DNA from: Spirochaetia bacterium
Lineage (GTDB): Bacteria; Spirochaetota; Spirochaetia; Treponematales; Treponemataceae
DNA length: 64,000 nt
Assembly (NCBI GenBank): GCA_900769325.1
Contig: CAAGGF010000018.1
Coordinates: 62,001-126,000, forward strand
Direction: 5' to 3'
Shown: piece by piece, positions 49,442 to 58,679 of the stretch
Layout of the letters: the number at the start of each line of letters is the position of its first letter
Numbering within the stretch: position 1 is the first letter of the stretch
Notes under the pieces: generated by a model
Told to the model about the DNA's origin: nothing
Databases searched by the model: none
Seen by the model: the letters and a program-made list of their open reading frames with translations, nothing else
Translations under genes and position numbers: made by a program

Positions 49442-50932
49442 ATGAACAATTCCAGTGAAAAAAAATTATATATAATCGGCTCAGGCTTTGCAGGTCAGAC
49501 TATCGCAGATGACATAAAACGAAAAAAAGTATTCGGCAAAGTTCAGGCGTTTTTAGACGACGACAAAAATCTTATCGGCACAAAAATAGACGGAATTCCT
49601 GTAATCGGTCCAATCGAAGAAACAGCTTCCCTTTTGCGTTCAAGCCGGAATGACGAAGCAATAATCGCAATTCCCAGTGCACCAGTAGAACGCATAAAAC
49701 GCATTTACGAAGTTTTAAAATCAGCAGGCTTCATTCACATAAAAATTCTACCAGGAATTTCACAAGTCATAAACGGAAGTGCACATCTTGTTCAGACTCG
49801 TGAAATCGATCCGCTTGACATTCTTGGAAGAACGCCTGTTACTATCAGTCTAAAAGAAAGCCTTTCATACCTTCGCGGAAAACGGGTTTTAATCACCGGA
49901 TCAGGAGGCTCAATCGGTTCAGAACTTGCAAGACAACTTCTTTCGGGAGGAGCGGAGAGGCTTTATCTATTCGGGCATGGGGAAAATTCAATATATCAAA
50001 TTAACCGGGAACTAAAACTTCTCCAGCAGGAAGGCGTCGGCGAAAAAGCAACAATCGTTCCAATCATCGGTGACATGACAGACAGGGACTACACGGATTA
50101 CATAATAAAAAACACAAAATGCGATGTAATCTTTCACTGTGCAGCCTACAAACATGTTCCTTTAATGGAAGAAAATCCAGTCGCCGCAATCCACAACAAT
50201 GTATTCGGAACAAAAAATCTTCTGGATGCATCTATAAAAAATAAAGTTCAGCGTTTCGTTTTAATTTCTACAGACAAAGCTGTTTCTCCAGTGAGCGTTT
50301 ACGGCGTGTCAAAAATGTACTGCGAAAAACTTGTTCTCGATGCCGCAAAAAACGCAAAAGAAAATCAAAAATTTATGTTCGTGCGTTTTGCAAATGTATT
50401 AGGTTCGCGCGGTTCCATTCTTCCTCTTTTTATGGAACAAATTAAAAACGGTGGACCTGTTACAGTTACAACAGAAAACATGAGCCGTTATTTTATGACA
50501 ATTCCAGAAGCGTGCTCTTTAGTTTTACAGACCGGCGGAATGGGTAAAAACGGGGAATCCTACCTTCTTGACATGGGAGAATCTATAAAAATCAAAGACC
50601 TCGCAGAACAAATCATCAAATTCAGCGGACTTGAACCTTACAAAGACATCGATATAAAAATCATCGGAAAACGAAAAGGCGAAAGGGAAACAGAACCTTT
50701 GTGGGATGAAGCAGAAAAACCTCAAAAAACCGAGTTTCCAAAAATTCTGAAACTAAAAAATTCTCCGTACGACTCAAAAAGGCTTAAAAATATTCTTCAA
50801 AAATTAAAACCAGTCTGCTTTCTTTCAAAAGAAAATGAAAATTCTTTCAGGAACATAAAAATTCTTCTTGAAATTCTCTGCGAAGATGTCAGTTCCCTAA
50901 AAGATTTTTATCAAAAGGAAGTGAAAAAATGA
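49442..50932 (+). CDS. Soluble CapD/PglF-type nucleotide-sugar 4,6-dehydratase
   Basis: A 496-residue short-chain-dehydrogenase enzyme related to UDP-GlcNAc 4,6-dehydratases (PglF, WbpM, FlaA1). An N-terminal Rossmann-like domain (LYIIGSGFAGQTIADDIKR) and DPLDILGRTPV precede the catalytic domain. That domain has VLITGSGGSIGSELARQLL (NAD binding, about 147), STDKAVSPVSVYGVSKMYCE (Thr-Asp-Lys and YxxxK) and FVRFANVLGSRGSILPLF. The four N-terminal membrane helices of the long members are missing. It probably makes a 4-keto-6-deoxy sugar that the next gene aminates. ATG 49442 is the start; the frame extends to 49376. First gene of a five-gene overlapping operon. Confidence 0.85.
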   Translation: MNNSSEKKLYIIGSGFAGQTIADDIKRKKVFGKVQAFLDDDKNLIGTKIDGIPVIGPIEETASLLRSSRNDEAIIAIPSAPVERIKRIYEVLKSAGFIHIKILPGISQVINGSAHLVQTREIDPLDILGRTPVTISLKESLSYLRGKRVLITGSGGSIGSELARQLLSGGAERLYLFGHGENSIYQINRELKLLQQEGVGEKATIVPIIGDMTDRDYTDYIIKNTKCDVIFHCAAYKHVPLMEENPVAAIHNNVFGTKNLLDASIKNKVQRFVLISTDKAVSPVSVYGVSKMYCEKLVLDAAKNAKENQKFMFVRFANVLGSRGSILPLFMEQIKNGGPVTVTTENMSRYFMTIPEACSLVLQTGGMGKNGESYLLDMGESIKIKDLAEQIIKFSGLEPYKDIDIKIIGKRKGERETEPLWDEAEKPQKTEFPKILKLKNSPYDSKRLKNILQKLKPVCFLSKENENSFRNIKILLEILCEDVSSLKDFYQKEVKK

Positions 50933-52185
50933 AAAAAAACAGAATCAAAGTTCCGTTCAGTAAGCCGTCAATTTCTAAAGCCGAAGAAAAAGAAGTCCTT
51001 AAAGTCATGAGGTCAGGCTGGCTTACAACAGGAAAATACACTCTAAAATTTGAAAAAGAATTTTCAGATTTCACGAATTTTTTAAATCCTTCAATTTCAG
51101 ACGAACAAAAAAAAGAAATTTTCCAGAACAGAAAAAATCTTTCACTTTCAAATGACGATGTAAAATCCCTTGCCGTAAATTCAAACACAAGCGGAATGAT
51201 TCTTGCAATGGAAGCATGCGGCGTAAAAAAAGGAAATGCAATAATAACAACTCCCTACACTTTCGTATCAACTGCAATGTGTGCCCGACATCTTGGTGCA
51301 GAAGTAATTTTTGCAGACATCGAAGAAGATTCTTACAGCATTTCGCCTCAAAAAATCGAAGAAATCTTAAAAAACGATTCAGAAAAAAAAATCAAAGCCG
51401 TCGTTCCGGTTCACATCGCAGGAAATGTCTGCAACATGAAAAAAATCTGTGAAATCGCAAAAAAATACGGCGTTAAAGTTATTGAAGATGCAGCACACTC
51501 TTTTCCGTCGCTTACAGATGAAGGCTATGCCGGCACAATAGGCGATATCGGAGTTTTTTCTTTCTATGTCACAAAAACTATCACAACGGCAGAAGGCGGC
51601 ATGGTCTGCACAAGAGATGAAAATCTTTTTAAACGAATGGAAACAATGCGCATGCACGGAATGGACAGAACTACATGGGACAGATACACTTCAGACAAAG
51701 CAAGCTGGGAATACGACATAATTGCACCCGGTTATAAATTCAATCTTCCCGACATACTTTCTGCAATCGGTTGCGTTCAGTTAAAAAAAGCAAACATTCT
51801 TTTTGAAAAACGAAAAAAAATCTTTCAAAAATACAACGAAGCGTTTAAAAATCTTGATTTTGTCTCTCTTCCGCCTGATTCAAAAGGAAACGCAATGCAC
51901 TTATACCTTTTAAACCTGAACCTTGAAAAATTAAAAATTTCACGAAACGAGTTTGGAAAATACCTTCAATCTTCTGGAATCGCCGTTTCAATGCATTTTA
52001 TTCCGCTTTTCAATTTTACTTACTGGAAAAATTTATACCCCGATTTCACACCAGAAAATTTCCCGGAAGCATGCAAAAAAGGAAAACAGACGCTTTCTCT
52101 TCCGCTTTGGCCCGACATGACAGAAAAAATGGTAAATGCCGTAATTCAAGCCGTAAAAGAAACTGGAGAAAAATTTCATGCCTAA
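50929..52185 (+). CDS. DegT/DnrJ/EryC1/StrS-family sugar aminotransferase
   Basis: A 418-residue PLP enzyme that aminates 4-keto nucleotide sugars, as PglE and PseC do. Features are RSGWLTTGKYTLKFEKEF (about 27-44), TTPYTFVSTAMCARHLGAEV, EDAAHSFPS and the PLP-Lys segment GVFSFYVTKTITTAEGGM (about 206-223). About 30 extra residues (about 50-80, NPSISDEQKKEIF...) lie before the conserved NSNTSGMIL, an insertion not usual in the family. It overlaps the dehydratase by 4 bp and the next gene by 8 bp. Product sugar unknown; flagellin or surface glycan modification is plausible. Confidence 0.88.
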   Translation: MKKNRIKVPFSKPSISKAEEKEVLKVMRSGWLTTGKYTLKFEKEFSDFTNFLNPSISDEQKKEIFQNRKNLSLSNDDVKSLAVNSNTSGMILAMEACGVKKGNAIITTPYTFVSTAMCARHLGAEVIFADIEEDSYSISPQKIEEILKNDSEKKIKAVVPVHIAGNVCNMKKICEIAKKYGVKVIEDAAHSFPSLTDEGYAGTIGDIGVFSFYVTKTITTAEGGMVCTRDENLFKRMETMRMHGMDRTTWDRYTSDKASWEYDIIAPGYKFNLPDILSAIGCVQLKKANILFEKRKKIFQKYNEAFKNLDFVSLPPDSKGNAMHLYLLNLNLEKLKISRNEFGKYLQSSGIAVSMHFIPLFNFTYWKNLYPDFTPENFPEACKKGKQTLSLPLWPDMTEKMVNAVIQAVKETGEKFHA

Positions 52186-54520
52186 AAAAATAGGAAAAAC
52201 AAAAAAAGAACAGTCGCACAAAGTTTTTCTTTCAAAAGAATTCGTTTCAGATTTATCGCGCCAGAATATGCTTTATGCAAAAATCGTAAGAAGCCCCCAA
52301 AAAAACATACGAATTTCTACTTTCAACTTGAGCATTCTTCCCGAAAATTATTATTTTTTCACAAGCCGCGACATTCCGGGGAAGAATATTCTTGAAACGC
52401 TTGAAACAAAATCAAAAATTTTTGCAGACGGAATAATCAGCTACAAAGGAGAAGCGGTCGGACTTCTTGCAGGCGAAAACCGGGAAACAGTCGAATATCT
52501 TGCAAAAAAACTTTCAGATTCTTTTATTCAGCCTGAATCAGATGAACTTCAGGATTCTTTTAAAAGCGAAATTCTTGCAGAACGCAATATCAGGACAGGA
52601 TTTTTTGAAACCGAAAAAACCGAAGGCAAACCTGAAACCGAAGAAGATTTTATTTCAGTTTCATCCGAATTCGAATACGAAGAAAATTTTTACCCCTGGA
52701 ATGAAACAAGCGGTGCGTTCTGTTTTTTTGAAGGTCAGACTTTAACTGTAATGTCACCAACAAAATGGCCTTATCATTTAAAACAGAATTTGTGCAGCGT
52801 TTTAAACTTTTCAGAAGAAAACATAATCATCAAAAAAACGCAGATTCAAAATTCAAATTTAAACGGAACATGGCGAATTTCTTTGCTTGCAATTCAAACT
52901 GCCCTCGCTTCTTTTAAAACCGGAAAACCTGTAAAACTCATCCTTTCAAAAGAAGAACAAAAAGAATTCGTCGAAAATAAAATCAAAATAAAAATTACAC
53001 ACGAAAGCAAAATTTCAAAAGAAAACAAAATTCTTTCAACAAAAATCGATATTTCAGCCGATGCAGGACTTGAAAATCCGTACGCAAAAGAATTCATCGA
53101 CAGGCTTTCAATTTCAAGCATTTCACTCTACAATATAGAAAATCTTTTTGTGAATGCAAAAATTTTCACATCGCAAAATCCGCCAACTTCAATCTACCCG
53201 GAAACAGTCGATTCAGCAGGATATATTGCAATGGAAAACCACATTCAAAAAATTGCAGAAAAAACTTCACTTCTTCCCGACGAAATCAGAAAATTAAACA
53301 TTCAGGATTCAAAATCCAAAATTTTAACGCCGTTCAATTACAAAATTCATGACAAACTTGAAATTCTTGAACCGATTTTTTCCAAAAGCAATTTTAAACG
53401 CAAATACGCCTCTTTTTCATCCGATGCAAAATACCTTATTTTAAACAAAGAAAACACTTTCAGTTTTTTGACACGACGCGGAATCGGACTTTCTTTTGCC
53501 CCGGACGGTTCAGGCTATTACGGTTCTTCAAAACTTGAATCAAAACAGACGATGGAAACGACTCTTTCAATCGACGGAATTTTTTCAATCCATTCACACC
53601 TTCCAAGCCCGACAGTTTCGGAAATCTGGAAAAAAACTGCTTCAGAAATTCTTGAAATCGACAGCGAAAACATAAAAATCATCAACGAATTCCCTGACGA
53701 CGAAATTCCGGATTTGCCAGAAAACATTTACAGCAACATCAGCGTAATGACACAGCTTTTAAGAAAATGCTGCCTCGACATTCAAAGAAAAAGATTCAAA
53801 ATGCCTCTTCCGCTTCACACTGAAAAATCGATTTCTTCAGCGATGAAAAGAAACTGGAACGCAGAAAAATTTAACGGGCAGCCTTTCCACACGACATCTT
53901 TCGGAGGCGCAATCATGGAAATCGAAATGAATCCTCTTACGCTTTCACTTCAAATTTCAAAAATATGGATTGTAATCGACTGCGGAGAAATTCTTTCAAT
54001 AAAGGCTGCTGAAAATGCCGTAAGACTTTCTGTTCAAAAAGAACTTTTATTTTTACTGAAAGACCACAATCTTTTCTGCGACGAAATAAACATAAATTTC
54101 ATCGAATCAAAAACAAATCCAAGCCAAATCGGAGAAATCGTTCACAGTTTAATTCCAAGCGCGTTCATAAATGCACTTTCACAAATTACTTCAACACAAA
54201 TCAAAAGTCTTCCAATCTCGCAGGAAAAGATTTTTGAAGATTTAAAAATTTCAGAAAAAATCTTCCTCGAAGAAGAAAAAAACAAAAAGCTTCAGGAAGA
54301 AAAAATTCAAGACAGCCTTGAACAGACAATTCTTGAAATGCAGGAACCTATAAAAATCATAATAAACGAAATCGAAGAAAACAAACTCGAAGAAACAGAT
54401 AAAATCGAAGAACAGGAAGAAAAAGCAGAAAAACTTTCAAAAGCCGATGAAGAAGCAATCAAGCATCTTCTAAACGAAACTAAAAATTCTGAAAACACAC
54501 AATCTAAGGACGAAAAATGA
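52178..54520 (+). CDS. Divergent molybdenum-hydroxylase large subunit (xanthine dehydrogenase family)
   Basis: A 780-residue protein with the a/b hammerhead (about 25-110) and the molybdopterin-binding domains of the xanthine dehydrogenase/aldehyde oxidase family. Several cofactor motifs are altered. The GGGFGGK loop is replaced by NSNLNGTW (about 227-234). The R-G-x-G motif region reads NPPTSIYPETVD. The Q of GQG is absent (HSHLPSPTVSEIW). The active-site Glu seems kept (NPSQIGEIVHSLIP, about 650). A Glu/Lys coiled extension of about 95 residues ends the protein. It may lack molybdenum cofactor or bind it unusually. It overlaps both neighbours. Confidence 0.72.
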   Translation: MPKKIGKTKKEQSHKVFLSKEFVSDLSRQNMLYAKIVRSPQKNIRISTFNLSILPENYYFFTSRDIPGKNILETLETKSKIFADGIISYKGEAVGLLAGENRETVEYLAKKLSDSFIQPESDELQDSFKSEILAERNIRTGFFETEKTEGKPETEEDFISVSSEFEYEENFYPWNETSGAFCFFEGQTLTVMSPTKWPYHLKQNLCSVLNFSEENIIIKKTQIQNSNLNGTWRISLLAIQTALASFKTGKPVKLILSKEEQKEFVENKIKIKITHESKISKENKILSTKIDISADAGLENPYAKEFIDRLSISSISLYNIENLFVNAKIFTSQNPPTSIYPETVDSAGYIAMENHIQKIAEKTSLLPDEIRKLNIQDSKSKILTPFNYKIHDKLEILEPIFSKSNFKRKYASFSSDAKYLILNKENTFSFLTRRGIGLSFAPDGSGYYGSSKLESKQTMETTLSIDGIFSIHSHLPSPTVSEIWKKTASEILEIDSENIKIINEFPDDEIPDLPENIYSNISVMTQLLRKCCLDIQRKRFKMPLPLHTEKSISSAMKRNWNAEKFNGQPFHTTSFGGAIMEIEMNPLTLSLQISKIWIVIDCGEILSIKAAENAVRLSVQKELLFLLKDHNLFCDEININFIESKTNPSQIGEIVHSLIPSAFINALSQITSTQIKSLPISQEKIFEDLKISEKIFLEEEKNKKLQEEKIQDSLEQTILEMQEPIKIIINEIEENKLEETDKIEEQEEKAEKLSKADEEAIKHLLNETKNSENTQSKDEK

Positions 54521-54999
54521 AAATCCCGCTAATCATAAACAACACAAAAACAGTAATCGAATCTCAACCGGACAAAAGCCTTCTTTCAGTTTTAAGGAGC
54601 CTGAAACTTTTTGACACAAAAACAGGATGCACTCAAGGCATTTGCGGAAACTGCACTGTTCTTCTAAACGGGAAACCTGTTCCCTCATGTAAAATTCCTG
54701 TAGCAATCGTAAAAGACCAGACTGTAACAACTTTAGAGTATTTCAAGCAGACAGAAATATATTTAAACATTATGAAAGGATTTTCAAAAGCAGGAATCAA
54801 ACTGTGCGGTTACTGCAACGCCGGAAAAATCTTTGCAGCGTATTCAATCATCACTTCCGGGAAAAAACCGGTAAAGCAATTCGTATACGAGCACATAAAG
54901 AATTTAAGTCTCTGCTGCACAGACACAAAAACGCTCGCAGAAGGAATAATTTATGCCTGTGATTTAAATCTTAAAAACAATGGAAAAAACAATGAATAA
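54517..54999 (+). CDS. [2Fe-2S] subunit of the molybdenum-hydroxylase-like complex
   Basis: A 160-residue iron-sulfur protein. The plant-ferredoxin-type cluster is intact (GCTQGICGNCTVLLNGKPVP, then SC; about 38-60). The second, helical cluster region has LCGYCNAGKI (about 95-104), but the usual CRC motif reads LCCTD, which shifts or loses one ligand. It would pass electrons between the large and FAD subunits. It overlaps the large-subunit gene by 4 bp and the FAD-subunit gene by 8 bp, which fits equal translation of the three subunits. Confidence 0.85.
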   Translation: MKIPLIINNTKTVIESQPDKSLLSVLRSLKLFDTKTGCTQGICGNCTVLLNGKPVPSCKIPVAIVKDQTVTTLEYFKQTEIYLNIMKGFSKAGIKLCGYCNAGKIFAAYSIITSGKKPVKQFVYEHIKNLSLCCTDTKTLAEGIIYACDLNLKNNGKNNE

Positions 55000-55798
55000 T
55001 CTTGACAAAAATATTTTCTATGCAAAAAATCTTCAGGAAGTCTTTTACAGTTTAAAAAACATAAAGAATTTAAAACTCATCGGCGGCTCTACGGGACTTG
55101 AAACGCTTCCTGAAAAATCGCTCAGCATAATAAATATCCCTGAATTAAAAAAAATCTCCAAACACGAACGATATATTGAATTCGGACCTGCGACATCCCT
55201 TTCACAGATTTTAAATCTTGGAGAAAGGCACATTCCAAAAATTCTTTTTGACGCGCTTTCAACAATTGCAAACCCTTTTGTGAGAAACATTGCAACAATC
55301 GGCGGAAACATCATGGGAGATTTCTGGTATCACACGCTTTACGCTCCTCTTCTTGCACTCGATGCCCGACTTGAACTTAAAACGGAAAACGAAACTACAT
55401 ATAAATCTCTTGCAAATTTTACAGGCCTAAAAGAAAATCAGATTATTTCAAACATAAGGCTTCCGCTTTCGGACTGGGACATTGAATTTTTTATGAGGAT
55501 GGGACCTGAGTCAAAAATCACAGAAGAATCAGCATCTTTTTCTTTTCTTGCACTTTCAGAAAAAAATATAATCACAAGCATACGAATTGCGTTTGCCGGT
55601 CCTTTTGCATTCAGAAATCTTGAATTTGAATCAAAACTGATAGGGTTAAAACTTCCGTTAAACGACAGAAACATCGCATCAATTATGGAAGACGCTGAAT
55701 TCTATTTTACAAAAGAAAAAAAAGATAAAAAAATTAAGCCTGTCTTGGAAAGTCAGTTTTTAAATCTTTTAAAATATTCTCTTGAACATTTAAAATAA
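54992..55798 (+). CDS. FAD-binding subunit of the molybdenum-hydroxylase-like complex
   Basis: A 268-residue FAD-binding protein of the CoxM/XdhB type. The two flavin motifs are recognisable: LIGGSTGLETLPEKS (usually GGTDL, about 25-39) and NPFVRNIATIGGNIMGDFWY (about 92-111). A CO dehydrogenase flavoprotein C-terminal-like domain follows. ATG 54992 overlaps the preceding stop (ATGAATAA); an in-frame ATG at 54980 is possible. Last gene of the five-gene operon; its stop lies 3 bp from the convergent queA stop. Confidence 0.85.
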   Translation: MNNLDKNIFYAKNLQEVFYSLKNIKNLKLIGGSTGLETLPEKSLSIINIPELKKISKHERYIEFGPATSLSQILNLGERHIPKILFDALSTIANPFVRNIATIGGNIMGDFWYHTLYAPLLALDARLELKTENETTYKSLANFTGLKENQIISNIRLPLSDWDIEFFMRMGPESKITEESASFSFLALSEKNIITSIRIAFAGPFAFRNLEFESKLIGLKLPLNDRNIASIMEDAEFYFTKEKKDKKIKPVLESQFLNLLKYSLEHLK

Positions 55799-55801
55799 AA
55801 A

Positions 55802-56842
55802 TCAGCGGATAAACATCGCATCCCCATAAGAAAAAAATCTGTAACGGTTTTCTACGGCATTTTTATACGCATTTAAAATATTTTCACGGCCTGCAAAAGC
55901 ACTTACAAGCATAATCAAAGTCGACTCTGGCGTATGAAAATTTGTAAACATCTGGTCAACGACTTTAAATTTGTATCCGGGATACATAAAAATTCTTGTA
56001 GAAGAAGTTCCGCTTTTTACAAACCCAGTTTCGTCTGTACTTGATTCCAAAGTCCTTACAGAAGTTGTTCCTACAGCAAGAATTGGACGGCCTTCCCTTT
56101 TTGCCCTGTTGATTTTTTCTGCAGTAGATTCAGGAATCGTATAAACTTCTTCGTGCATTTTATGATTTTCGATTATATTTTCCCTGACAGGAAGAAAAGT
56201 TCCAAGTCCTACATGAAGAGTTACAAAATCCCGTTCAATATTTTTTTCTGCAAGGCGTGAAAGCATTTCTTCTGTAAAATGAAGACCTGCAGTCGGACAG
56301 GCGGCAGAACCAGTTTCTTTTGCGTAAACATTCTGATAGCGTTCTGAATCTTCTTCAGTATCTTCCCTTTTTATGTAAGGCGGAAGCGGAATATGCCCGT
56401 TTCTTTCAAACCAATGTTCATCGAGCGGAAAATCAAATTTCAGTGCACGGAATTCAGTCTTTTCGTTTCCAGGAAAGTCAACAATCTGGGCAACAGTTCC
56501 GTCCGGAAATTTATAGCGCATTCCATTTTTCTGTTTTTTTGCAGATTTTACCATTGTATTCCAAAGAAAACCGTCTTTATCAAGCTGATTTAAAAACATA
56601 AATTCCTGATTGCGGCCGGTCGTTTCTTTTATTCCGTAACAACGAGCCCTTCTTACTTTTGAATTGTTAAAAATCATCAGAGTTCCGGGAAGAATCAAGT
56701 CAGGAAGGTCATTCATCTGATGGTGAAAAACAGAACCGTTTTTTCTGTCTAAAAGCATAAGCCTGTCATCCCCGCGTTTTCCGCTTGGCTTTTGGGCAAT
56801 CAAATCCTGAGGTAAATCAAAATCAAAATCAGTAAGTTTCAT
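55802..56842 (-). CDS. queA: S-adenosylmethionine:tRNA ribosyltransferase-isomerase
   Basis: Transfers and isomerises the ribose of SAM onto preQ1-tRNA to form epoxyqueuosine. Signatures are FDLPQDLIAQKPSGKRGDDR (about 7-26), TAGLHFTEEML (about 185), LHVGLGTFLPVRENII and TNFHTPESTLIMLVSAFAG (about 298-316). The length of 346 residues is normal. AAGGA precedes ATG 56842. It heads toward the ruv genes' downstream side and partners tgt at 36-37 kb in queuosine synthesis. Confidence 0.97.
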   Translation of the reverse strand: MKLTDFDFDLPQDLIAQKPSGKRGDDRLMLLDRKNGSVFHHQMNDLPDLILPGTLMIFNNSKVRRARCYGIKETTGRNQEFMFLNQLDKDGFLWNTMVKSAKKQKNGMRYKFPDGTVAQIVDFPGNEKTEFRALKFDFPLDEHWFERNGHIPLPPYIKREDTEEDSERYQNVYAKETGSAACPTAGLHFTEEMLSRLAEKNIERDFVTLHVGLGTFLPVRENIIENHKMHEEVYTIPESTAEKINRAKREGRPILAVGTTSVRTLESSTDETGFVKSGTSSTRIFMYPGYKFKVVDQMFTNFHTPESTLIMLVSAFAGRENILNAYKNAVENRYRFFSYGDAMFIR

Positions 56843-56875
56843 ATAAATCCTTAAAAAAATTGAAAATGCCGGAAA

Positions 56876-57970
56876 TTACTGTACATCTTCAAATAAAGTT
56901 TTTTGCCGGGTGAAAACACCGCCTTTATCAGATTCTAAAGGAATACCTAAATGTTTAAAACCTTTTTCAGTTACGATTCTTCCGCGTGGAGTCCTTTGCA
57001 GAAGTCCGCACTGAATGAGATAAGGCTCATAATAATCTTCGAGCGTATCTAATGATTCTCCAAGACAGATTGCAAGAGTTTCAGCTCCTACAGGTCCGCC
57101 TGAAAAATTTTCAATGATTTTATAAAGAATTTCGCGGTCATATTTTTCAAGACCAAGTTCATCAATTTCAAGAGCCTTTAATCCTTCGTAAACTACATCA
57201 AGCGAAATTACAGATTTTCCAAGATAAACTGCAAAATCCCTCATACGGCGCAAAACCCTGTTTGCAACACGCGGAGTTCCTCTTGAACACTGTCCCATTA
57301 AAAGAGCGGCATCTTTTTCTACTGAAATTCCAAGAAGTTTCGCAGAACGGAAAATGACTTTTGCAAGCTCTTCTTTTGAATAATACTCAAAACGCTGAAT
57401 GATTCCAAAACGGCTTCTTAAAGGACTTGAAACAGAACCTGCTTTTGTAGTCGCTCCTACAAGCGTAAAAGGCGGAAGAGGAATTCGGACAGTTCTTGCA
57501 GACGCTCCCTGCCCGATAATCCAGTCGAGTTCAAAATCTTCCATTGCAATGTAAAGCATTTCTTCGATTGTATGCTTAAGCCGGTGAATTTCATCGATGA
57601 AAAATACAGTTCCCTCTGTGATTGTAGAAAGAATTCCCGCCAAATCTTTTGGTTTTTCTAAAGCCGGTGCACTCGTTACTTTAAAATCTGCACCCAATTC
57701 ACGGGATGCTATCTGAGCTAAAGTCGTTTTTCCTAAGCCAGGAGGTCCCATCAAAAAAAGATGATCAAGAGGTTCTTTTCTTTCTTTTGCGGCTTCTATA
57801 AAAACCTTTAAATTCTTTTTTACATTTTCCTGACCAATAAATTCCGAAAGATACTGAGGCCGTAAATTTATTCCTTTTTCAATATCATCATCAAAACCGT
57901 CAATTTTTGATTCGGAGCGGACGATGTGCAGAGAATCATCATTTAAAGCCGAAAAACCGTTTTCTTTCAT
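56876..57970 (-). CDS. ruvB: Holliday junction branch migration ATPase RuvB
   Basis: AAA+ motor that drives branch migration with RuvA. Walker A is LMGPPGLGKTTLAQIAS (about 72-88), Walker B FFIDEIHRL (about 123), and sensor TLVGATTKAGSVSSPLRSRF (about 173). The C-terminal winged helix includes GLLQRTPRGRIVTEKGFKHL. At 364 residues it is slightly extended at the N terminus. It overlaps ruvA by 4 bp (ATGA). Confidence 0.97.
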   Translation of the reverse strand: MKENGFSALNDDSLHIVRSESKIDGFDDDIEKGINLRPQYLSEFIGQENVKKNLKVFIEAAKERKEPLDHLFLMGPPGLGKTTLAQIASRELGADFKVTSAPALEKPKDLAGILSTITEGTVFFIDEIHRLKHTIEEMLYIAMEDFELDWIIGQGASARTVRIPLPPFTLVGATTKAGSVSSPLRSRFGIIQRFEYYSKEELAKVIFRSAKLLGISVEKDAALLMGQCSRGTPRVANRVLRRMRDFAVYLGKSVISLDVVYEGLKALEIDELGLEKYDREILYKIIENFSGGPVGAETLAICLGESLDTLEDYYEPYLIQCGLLQRTPRGRIVTEKGFKHLGIPLESDKGGVFTRQKTLFEDVQ

Positions 57971-58590
57971 CGCGACATATCCATCAAGGCTTTCTTAAAA
58001 ATAAAATCTTCTTTTTGAGTCTGAGATTTTTTCAAAAATTCTTCATCAGATTTTAATTCTTCCAAAATAGAAGCAATTTTTTCTTCGATTTTAATGCGTT
58101 CATAGCCCATTTCCGTTAAAGAAGTTATGACATCATCATAATCTGAATTTTTACTTTGTTCACAAATGTGCTGACTTACGCTTTGAGAAACGGAAAGTTT
58201 TCCCTTGAGAGCTAAAAGCATTTTTGCAGCAGTTTTTTTCCCGACACCAGGAATTTTTTCAAGAATTTCAAGTTCTCCGCTTTCCAAAACTGAAACAAGG
58301 TCAGAATATTTTACGCTGCTTAAAATTTTTATTGCACCTTTCGGGCCAATTCCGTCAACTTTCAGTAAATCAAAAAAAAGACTTCTTTCTTCTTCTGAAG
58401 AAAAACCGTACAAATCCATACCGTTTTCATAGTGATTTAGATAAAGAAAAACTTTAGTTTCTTTTCCAACAGGTGCAAATTCATCCAGAGCAGAATCCGG
58501 AACGCATATATCCCATTCAAGTGCCTGAGTCTGAACAAATAATTTTTTAGGAAATTTTCCGGTAACCGTTCCAGTAAGACTGTTAAACAT
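57967..58590 (-). CDS. ruvA: Holliday junction DNA-binding protein RuvA
   Basis: Tetramer that holds the four-way junction for RuvB. An N-terminal OB fold (MFNSLTGTVTGKFPKKLFVQ), two helix-hairpin-helix motifs (LLKVDGIGPKGAIKIL and LEKIPGVGKKTAAKMLLALK, about 70-130) and a C-terminal RuvB-binding domain are present. ATG 58590 is the family start; an in-frame ATG at 58599 is possible, and neither has a clear Shine-Dalgarno. The length of 207 residues is normal. Confidence 0.95.
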   Translation of the reverse strand: MFNSLTGTVTGKFPKKLFVQTQALEWDICVPDSALDEFAPVGKETKVFLYLNHYENGMDLYGFSSEEERSLFFDLLKVDGIGPKGAIKILSSVKYSDLVSVLESGELEILEKIPGVGKKTAAKMLLALKGKLSVSQSVSQHICEQSKNSDYDDVITSLTEMGYERIKIEEKIASILEELKSDEEFLKKSQTQKEDFIFKKALMDMSR

Positions 58591-58679
58591 AAAAATCATT
58601 CTAATCTAAAATTTAAAAAAAATAAAGTAGCAGCATAAGCATCCCAAGCCGATTTTAAATTCGTAATTTTTTTTAAATT

